From assembly GCA_023421245.1 (NCBI GenBank), contig JAEZTV010000003.1, forward strand, positions 1-11,620: DNA of 11,620 bases, read 5' to 3'. Below are positions 7,101 through 11,620 of the stretch, one piece after another; position 1 is the first letter of the stretch; every line of letters starts with the position of its first letter. This DNA comes from Bacillota bacterium. GTDB taxonomy: Bacteria > Bacillota > Clostridia > Oscillospirales > Ruminococcaceae. The position numbers and the translations under genes were made by a program. Under the pieces are notes generated by a model that worked only from the letters and a program-made list of their open reading frames with translations, searched no databases and was not told the origin of the DNA.

Positions 7101-8372
7101 CTATACAGTAGCCTGAAATATAAACCAGCCATCCCTCACCGAAAACTGAAATACACCGCCATGCTTTTCCACGATATGAACTATGCTTTTTGTGCCAAAG
7201 CCATGCCCCTGTTCTATTGATACCGGAAGCCCTTGCCTGAATACCGGTTCTACCTGATAGCTGTTGCGCAGATCAATGCACAGCTTATTATTTTTGGAAT
7301 ACACACGCAGCCGGATGATGCGTGTGTTGCTGCCAGGGATCTGCTCACAGGCGTGAATGGCATTTTCCAAAGCGTTTGACAAGAGCGAGCAAAGCTCAGT
7401 GTCGCTAAAGGGAAGCAAATCAGGCAGTTTCGCATCCACCGTCAGCATGATGTCTGCTTGTTTCGCTTTGGCGGCGAAAGCGGACAAAATCAGGTTGACG
7501 GTTTCGTTTTGGCAAAAGCGTGTGGGCGTGATGGCGTCCATGTCGGACTGGGCAGTTCGTAGGTACTCTTTGATCCCCTCTATGTGTTCTTTGGAGGCCA
7601 GTCCTTGTAAAAGCGCAAAATGGTGGCGCATATCATGCCGATAGGATGCGGCGTTCTGTTGTAACTGCCGCAGAGAAGCAAACTCTGTCTGCGCCAGTCT
7701 AAACTGTGCATCCAGCATATCCTTTTCTCTTTGAAGGCTTGTCTGTTTTTGTGTCTCAGCGTAGTAAAGGATCACAAACACAAAATAGAAAACGGATATT
7801 GTTGAGGGCATGAACTGTACCGCCCATTCGGCGCCGCTGTAAAGCACATCGGTGTAAATGGCGGTGATGTAGTCGAACAGATAGTAAAAAAGCGGAACCC
7901 CGCCTAAAAATAAGCAGGATTTTGTGGATGTCTCCATAAGATGACGAACGGAAGCGGCCACATACTTTTTCAGAAAATAGTAGAACAGAAATATCGCCCC
8001 AATATAAAAAACGTGGTCCGCAAGCCTGCTGTCTAAGGTGGCCCCCGCAAGGAAGCCGACCCAGCGCGGCGCTTGACAGCAAAGATAGCCGGAAAGCACG
8101 CTGACGGCGGAGATGAGCCACGGACGTTGATAGTATAGGGAGAATATCGCGATCAGCGGCAGGTGGATAATCAGCGGATACAGCTTTGAGGTCAAATCCA
8201 AGCCCAAGAGCCACCAGCTGGCAGTTTGAACGAAAAGAAAAATGACACAGAGCAAGCCGGTGGAGAGCCTGTTTTTCTTTGTGGGTTCTATTCCCGCAAA
8301 GAGAACGGACACCGCAATGCCAAAGACCAGAGAAAATCCAAATCGTAAGAGTCCTATCACTGTTGCTGCCAC
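7101..8372 (-). CDS. AgrC-like sensor histidine kinase with GHKL ATPase domain
   Basis: Membrane sensor of a two-component system; it should autophosphorylate and pass phosphate to the LytTR regulator encoded just upstream. Residues 1-205 are strongly hydrophobic with about six membrane segments (roughly 5-25, 38-58, 65-80, 85-110, 120-138, 152-175, 190-205). A short linker helix and the phosphoacceptor region SYRHDMRHH follow, with His246. The GHKL domain shows an N-box LLSNALENAIHACE (Asn333, Asn337) and a glycine box GHGFGTKSI (389-397). The length of 423 is normal for the AgrC-like group. The start is GTG at 8372, with GGAGGT 8 nt before it and a 24-bp gap from the regulator stop, so the two genes form one operon. 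No AgrB or AgrD gene is in the window, so the ligand is unknown and need not be a cyclic peptide. Confidence 0.92.
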   Translation of the reverse strand: MAATVIGLLRFGFSLVFGIAVSVLFAGIEPTKKNRLSTGLLCVIFLFVQTASWWLLGLDLTSKLYPLIIHLPLIAIFSLYYQRPWLISAVSVLSGYLCCQAPRWVGFLAGATLDSRLADHVFYIGAIFLFYYFLKKYVAASVRHLMETSTKSCLFLGGVPLFYYLFDYITAIYTDVLYSGAEWAVQFMPSTISVFYFVFVILYYAETQKQTSLQREKDMLDAQFRLAQTEFASLRQLQQNAASYRHDMRHHFALLQGLASKEHIEGIKEYLRTAQSDMDAITPTRFCQNETVNLILSAFAAKAKQADIMLTVDAKLPDLLPFSDTELCSLLSNALENAIHACEQIPGSNTRIIRLRVYSKNNKLCIDLRNSYQVEPVFRQGLPVSIEQGHGFGTKSIVHIVEKHGGVFQFSVRDGWFIFQATV

Positions 8373-8396
8373 TTTAAAGCACCTCCCTCCATGTTC

Positions 8397-9122
8397 TTAT
8401 TCCGCCTCCATTTGATAATTCAGATATTGCTGCTTAATCTCCCGCAGCTTTCCTTGGGCAATGGGGACAGAGGAAAGGGTCTGTAGGGTTATCTGATGAT
8501 TTTCGATAGTATCCACATACTGCATATTCACAAGATAGGAGCGGTGGGGCTTGATAAAACACCCATATTTCAGAAGATTATCGTAGACAGAGGAAAAAAG
8601 CCCCGTACATTCGACCACCTTGCCGGAGCGCAGATGATAGAGCACGTTTCTGCCGATGACCTCGGCAAAGATCAAATTGGAGATCAGTATTTTTTGAATC
8701 CCCTCACTGCTCTTTACGATTACGGCATCCTCCTCTTTTTCTGCTTTAATCTGCTCGAGCAGCTCGTCAAAGGTAAAGAACAGCTTTTCCTTTGAGATTG
8801 GCTTTAGTACATAGTTGATGGCTTTCACCGAATAGCTTTCCAAAGCAAACTCAGGCGATGAGGTAAAGAATAAAATCGGTGCGGTTTTGTTAAAGGTGCG
8901 GATTTCCTTTGCCACATCAATGCCGGTAAAGCCCGGCATCATAATATCCAGACAATATATATCAAACCGCTTTCCTTTTTCCAAGGCCGAAACCAGTTCA
9001 AATCCGTTTGGAAAGACGGCGTGTTCGCAGCTTAGATGTCTTGATGTTCGGTACAGGTCTATAAGCTGTACCATATTGGATAGCTCGTCAATATTGTCGT
9101 CACAGACCGCAATTTGCAGCAT
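8397..9122 (-). CDS. LytTR-family response regulator (AgrA-like)
   Basis: Cytoplasmic DNA-binding regulator of 241 residues. The receiver domain (1-120) has the acidic pair Asp8/Asp9 in AVCDDN, phospho-acceptor Asp59 in YCLDIMMPG and the conserved Lys107 in VLKPI. The C-terminal LytTR domain (about 133-235) contains FIKPHRSYLVNMQYV (189-203), the usual signature of this fold. A frame opens two codons earlier at 9128, but that ATG touches GGAGGA directly. The ATG at 9122 is 6 nt away, so I choose 9122. It is the first gene of the operon with the kinase. It is divergent from the GGDEF gene, and the intergenic region carries a direct-repeat module (9199-9259) that is the likely binding site. This suggests control of the divergent gene and perhaps of its own operon. 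Confidence 0.94.
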   Translation of the reverse strand: MLQIAVCDDNIDELSNMVQLIDLYRTSRHLSCEHAVFPNGFELVSALEKGKRFDIYCLDIMMPGFTGIDVAKEIRTFNKTAPILFFTSSPEFALESYSVKAINYVLKPISKEKLFFTFDELLEQIKAEKEEDAVIVKSSEGIQKILISNLIFAEVIGRNVLYHLRSGKVVECTGLFSSVYDNLLKYGCFIKPHRSYLVNMQYVDTIENHQITLQTLSSVPIAQGKLREIKQQYLNYQMEAE

Positions 9123-9198
9123 AAGCATTCCTCCATTTCTTTATAAATCTATCTTCCTGAACTAAGTTTACCATAAAAATTGACAATCTAAAACTATA

Positions 9199-9259
9199 AT
9201 TCATGTCGAAAAAATCATGTTTCATGTAGCGGACGGTTTTTTGGGGGGATTTCTGATAG
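9199..9259 (+). promoter_or_regulatory. LytTR-type promoter module, copy 1 (before the GGDEF gene)
   Basis: The 61-bp sequence aligns without gaps to 10564-10624, with 51 identical positions. It contains TTCATGTCG (9200-9208) and TTCATGTAG (9221-9229), a direct repeat with a 21-bp period, i.e. two helical turns. GGACGGTTTTTT follows, and then GATAGTTT as a poor -10 region. The likely -35 (CGGTTT, 17 bp before TAGTTT) is far from consensus, as expected for an activator-dependent promoter. LytTR regulators bind paired direct repeats spaced this way, just upstream of weak -35 boxes. The module ends 41 bp before the GGDEF start and lies in the divergent region next to the regulator gene. A TATAAT at 9195-9200 overlaps its edge. 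Confidence 0.65.
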
Positions 9260-9300
9260 TTTAAAGATGTGAAGCAAACCTTCTAAAGGAGGAGAAATCA

Positions 9301-10501
9301 ATGATTGTATTTGATTTGGATGAAACATTGCTGTTTAATATCGGTATCAATATTTTTTCCTGCATCATTACTTTAATAATCTTTTACAGGGTCAAAAAAA
9401 TTTTGCTGACACCTATGACATCCGACTACTCCTCAAGAGTGAAGCAGCAACGTTACTGGTTTTACTGGCGGATATAGCAATGTGGATATTGAATGGAAAA
9501 AGCGGCGCTTTTCTGCGTACTTTAAGCTATGCAAACATTATCCTTTATTTTATTATGCAGATTGCGATTGTTTTTTGGTGGCTAAGATACGCATGGTATC
9601 ATCTCTTTGGATGCAAAATGCCGGAAAAGAAAGAGACATTCTTTGTTCTTGTACCGTTTGCATTTTTAGGTCTGCTTGTCCTTACTTCTCCGATTAACGG
9701 ATGGTGCTTCTATCTGGACGATGCCAATTATTATCATCGCGGAGTATTGTCGGCGCCAATGTCTGTCATCATACTTTTGTATCTGCTGTCAGTAACGGTA
9801 GCAGCTTTGATACAGGTTAGAAAAGAGATATTTGTTGACCGCAAGAAGGAATTGCTGACCATTGCTTTTTTTCGGTGCCTCCATTTTTGGGTGGATTTAT
9901 GCAGATAGTGCTTTACGGATTTAGCTTGGTATGGCCTTGCGTGGTTGTTTCCAGTTTGTTGATTCTGCTTAATAAGGAAGGGAAAATACTATCACAGGAT
10001 GCTCTAACCGGCCTGAACAATCGCAGAAGGATGGAGCAGGTTGTAAAAATATATGAAGAGGGTCAGATTCGCGCAGCTGCGCTAATTATGCTGGATATAA
10101 ATAATTTTAAGCACATCAACGATAAGTATGGCCATCACTTAGGGGATATGGCTTTGATACAGGCGGCAAATATCTTAAGGGCAACCGTTAACGGGACTTC
10201 TGCTTTTCTGGCACGATATGGCGGAGACGAATTCGTTATCATTTTACCGGAAGGTGAAGAGCGTGCTGCCAAGGAAGCTGCACAGAAAATCAGAGACAGC
10301 TTTGATCATTTTTCAAATACAAACCAGCTCCCGTTCCGGCTTTCCGTTAGCATCGGGTTCGCGGTATCGGCCAACGCATCAGATATCAGAATAGCAAATC
10401 TGCTCAGAACGGCAGATGAAAATATGTACCGGGATAAAGCCTTGCATCATCAGCGAAAGCATACGAAACCGCAACAACAACAGTTATCCAGCCCGACATG
10501 A
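9301..10501 (+). pseudogene. Membrane-bound GGDEF (diguanylate cyclase-type) protein, two frameshifts
   Basis: The gene starts at ATG 9301, 7 nt after AAAGGAGGAG, but the frame shifts twice. In the first part MIVFDLDETLLFNIGINIFS leads to a stop at 9475. Adding one A to the A7 run at 9394-9400 gives VKKNFADTYDIRLLLKSEAA and joins the frame read from 9480. That frame stops at 9906; adding one T to the T7 run at about 9866-9872 joins IAFF to SVPPFLGGFMQ and leads into the frame ending at 10501. The repaired product is 400 residues: about six or seven membrane helices (to about 225), then a GGDEF domain with DALTGLNNR (234-242), LDINNFKHINDKYGH and an intact GGDEF (308-312). No RxxD inhibitory site precedes the GGDEF motif. 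An active enzyme would make c-di-GMP from two GTP. Both losses are single bases in homopolymers, so sequencing error, slippage or decay are all possible. Confidence 0.85.
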
Positions 10502-10563
10502 TCTATACCGGGGCAGCATGATAGTTATGACCAAAGCGGCGTAAAACTCTTTTCAAAATCATG

Positions 10564-10624
10564 ATTCGTGTCGAAAAAAGCATGTTTCATGCAGCGGACA
10601 GTTTTTGAGAGGAATCTTTGATAG
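10564..10624 (+). promoter_or_regulatory. LytTR-type promoter module, copy 2 (before the lipoprotein gene)
   Basis: Second copy of the module at 9199-9259. The half-sites are TTCGTGTCG (10565-10573) and TTCATGCAG (10586-10594), again 21 bp apart. They are followed by GGACAGTTTTT, in which ACAGTT matches the published LytTR half-site core, and by GATAGATT as a possible -10. It ends 55 bp before the lipoprotein start. The differences from copy 1 are concentrated in the spacer between GTTTTT and GATAG, while the repeat region is nearly unchanged, as expected if the repeats are under selection. Confidence 0.65.
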
Positions 10625-10679
10625 ATTGAACTCAGAGAATGTGTCCTGCACAACCCAACAGAAAATGGAGGAATTAATC

Positions 10680-11102
10680 ATGAAAAAATTACTGGTACTT
10701 ATGATGGCGCTTGTTATGGCACTGAGCCTTGCAGCCTGCGGTGGAGACAATTCCGCACCAACTTCCACGCCCGCATCCACCCCTGCTACTACAGAGCGGC
10801 AGGACAACGTAACCCCCGAGCAGGCAGCGGCAATTGTAGATATCATGGCGAAGATGGGCCCGCTGTACAACGAGGCGGCTGAAGCTGCCTCGGCAAACGG
10901 CTGGGATCAGGACGAGGGGGCAGTGGAGGAACTGAACATGGTCTATGCCATCATGGACTCTGCAAGGGTTGGGCTTGGAGAACTTGACGGATATGGGGAC
11001 ACCAGCAAGGAGGACATCGATGCCGTTATAGAACAGTATCAGGCAATGCTGGACGAAATGCCCAACCTCGTCGCCAAGTTCAGCGAGCCCTACGCCGGTT
11101 AA
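10680..11102 (+). CDS. Small lipoprotein of unknown function
   Basis: The product of 140 residues begins with a lipoprotein signal peptide: MKK, a hydrophobic core, then LSLAAC with the lipidated Cys20. A Ser/Thr/Pro/Ala linker typical of clostridial lipoproteins follows (about 24-40). The mature domain (about 42-135) is acidic and probably helical, with VTPEQAAAIVDIMAKMGPLY and a C-terminal IDAVIEQYQAMLDEMPNLVA stretch. I recognise no family. The frame is open upstream to 10605, but ATG 10680 has GGAGG 8 nt before it and directly starts the signal peptide, so it is the true start. The gene is preceded by promoter module copy 2 and followed by a hairpin and lemA, so the two genes probably share a transcript. 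The LytTR system encoded nearby is the likely regulator. The product would sit on the outer face of the cell membrane. Confidence 0.9.
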   Translation: MKKLLVLMMALVMALSLAACGGDNSAPTSTPASTPATTERQDNVTPEQAAAIVDIMAKMGPLYNEAAEAASANGWDQDEGAVEELNMVYAIMDSARVGLGELDGYGDTSKEDIDAVIEQYQAMLDEMPNLVAKFSEPYAG

Positions 11103-11148
11103 TAGGGTTACGGTAAAAATCGATAACAGGTGCATCAAAAACACCTTG

Positions 11149-11188
11149 AAATGGCGGAGGCAGGGTAATCTGTGTCCGCCATTTTACA
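11149..11188 (+). terminator. Attenuator-like hairpin between the lipoprotein gene and lemA
   Basis: Perfect 10-bp stem AAATGGCGGA / TCCGCCATTT (11149-11158 with 11175-11184), 16-nt loop, followed by only a short T-run (TTTTAC). It lies 46 bp after the lipoprotein stop and 30 bp before the lemA start. The weak T-run suggests partial termination or 3'-end stabilisation, giving more lipoprotein than LemA mRNA. Confidence 0.6.
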
Positions 11189-11217
11189 AAGAACAAGAAA
11201 TGAGGAGGTAAAATAGT

Positions 11218-11620
11218 ATGCTGCCAACTTTCATCACAATCGCCGTAATGATTGCGGTCATTGTTCTATGGATCATCTCCACCCAGCGCAGACTGGTGGT
11301 GCTGGATGAGAATATCAGCAATGCCATGAGCCAGATCGGGGTGCAGCTTTCCAGCCGCTTTGATGCGCTAACGGCCCTTTTGGATTTGACAAAGGGCTAC
11401 GCCAAGCACGAAAGCGAAACGCTGATTGAAACTATCAAATCCAGAAGAAGCGTCATCACGGCAAAATCCACGCCGGATGAAGTCATGCGTCAGGAAGGGG
11501 TTATTTCCGAAGCCCTTGGCAGGATTGCCATGGTAACGGAGCAATACCCCGAACTAAAAGCAAACCAAAGCTATATCAAAACCATGGATGCGGTACAGAC
11601 CTTTGAAAATATGGTGCGCA
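11218..11620 (+). CDS. lemA: LemA family protein, 3' end beyond the window
   Basis: The frame is open from ATG 11218 to the window edge, giving the first 134 residues of a protein that is usually about 180-200 long. GAGGAGGT lies 8 nt before the ATG. The N-terminus is a single membrane helix (about 4-20). The family's helical domain follows: LDENISNAMSQIGVQLSSRF (29-48), DALTALLDLTKGYAKHESET and a QRYPELKANQ-like EQYPELKANQSY near 108-119. LemA proteins are membrane-anchored helical bundles with the bulk outside or in the periplasm, and their function is poorly known. In many Firmicutes lemA is followed by a TPM-domain or YgcG-like gene, which would lie outside this window. The downstream position in the lipoprotein transcript suggests that it belongs to the same LytTR-controlled unit. 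Confidence 0.9.
   Translation, partial: MLPTFITIAVMIAVIVLWIISTQRRLVVLDENISNAMSQIGVQLSSRFDALTALLDLTKGYAKHESETLIETIKSRRSVITAKSTPDEVMRQEGVISEALGRIAMVTEQYPELKANQSYIKTMDAVQTFENMVR

Noticed and set aside
7101..9122. A full agr quorum-sensing locus
   Set aside because: Only the kinase and regulator are present. I found no AgrB-like membrane protease and no short AgrD-like frame in the spaces around them.
10689..11144. 151-codon minus-strand frame opposite the lipoprotein gene
   Set aside because: Shadow of a gene with a clear signal peptide, lipobox and ribosome binding site on the plus strand.

Overview
The window looks like chromosomal DNA of an uncultured or little-studied low-to-medium GC member of the Clostridia (Firmicutes), probably an Oscillospiraceae/Ruminococcaceae-like gut anaerobe. 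The grounds are strong GGAGG ribosome binding sites, a TnpW/TnpX-type (Tn4451-like) serine recombinase element, an AgrC/AgrA-like two-component pair, a LAAC-type lipoprotein followed by LemA, and the palindrome-rich intergenic repeats common in that group. This placement is inference from gene families, not from a marker gene.

Layout. 1-553 is a tandem array of a 195-bp palindrome-rich repeat (two full copies and a partial third), followed by a fragment of a second repeat type (about 600-676). 699-2579 (minus) is mnmG, the tRNA wobble-uridine modification enzyme. It is preceded on its own strand by an extended -10 promoter (2811-2819) and a leader of about 230 nt with four clean hairpins, a candidate structured RNA. 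A bidirectional terminator (2948-2978) separates this from a truncated FtsX-like ABC permease gene (minus, from about 3815 down to 3027), whose 5' part is missing where GC-rich mobile DNA begins.

About 3815 to about 7035 is a stripped mobile element. It has a 5' region without convincing genes, tnpW (4401-4607), a large serine recombinase (4597-6492), a strong terminator, a 30-codon ORF with a very good ribosome binding site (6575-6667), and a cluster of hairpins ending in a 56-nt imperfect inverted repeat (6961-7016) that could be an oriT or element end. No relaxase or cargo gene is visible.

7101-11620 is a regulatory locus. A LytTR response regulator and a GHKL sensor kinase form a minus-strand operon (9122 down to 7101). 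Divergent from it is a membrane GGDEF protein gene (9301-10501) that is broken by two single-base homopolymer frameshifts. It is followed by a small lipoprotein gene (10680-11102) and, past an attenuator-like hairpin, a LemA gene cut by the window edge (11218 onward). The GGDEF gene and the lipoprotein gene are each preceded by the same 61-bp promoter module (51 of 61 positions identical, no gaps). The module contains a direct repeat with a 21-bp period, as expected for a LytTR dimer. I infer that the two-component system controls both transcription units, so that an extracellular signal sensed by the kinase would affect a putative c-di-GMP enzyme, a lipoprotein and a LemA membrane protein. 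No autoinducer peptide (AgrD) or AgrB gene is present in the window.
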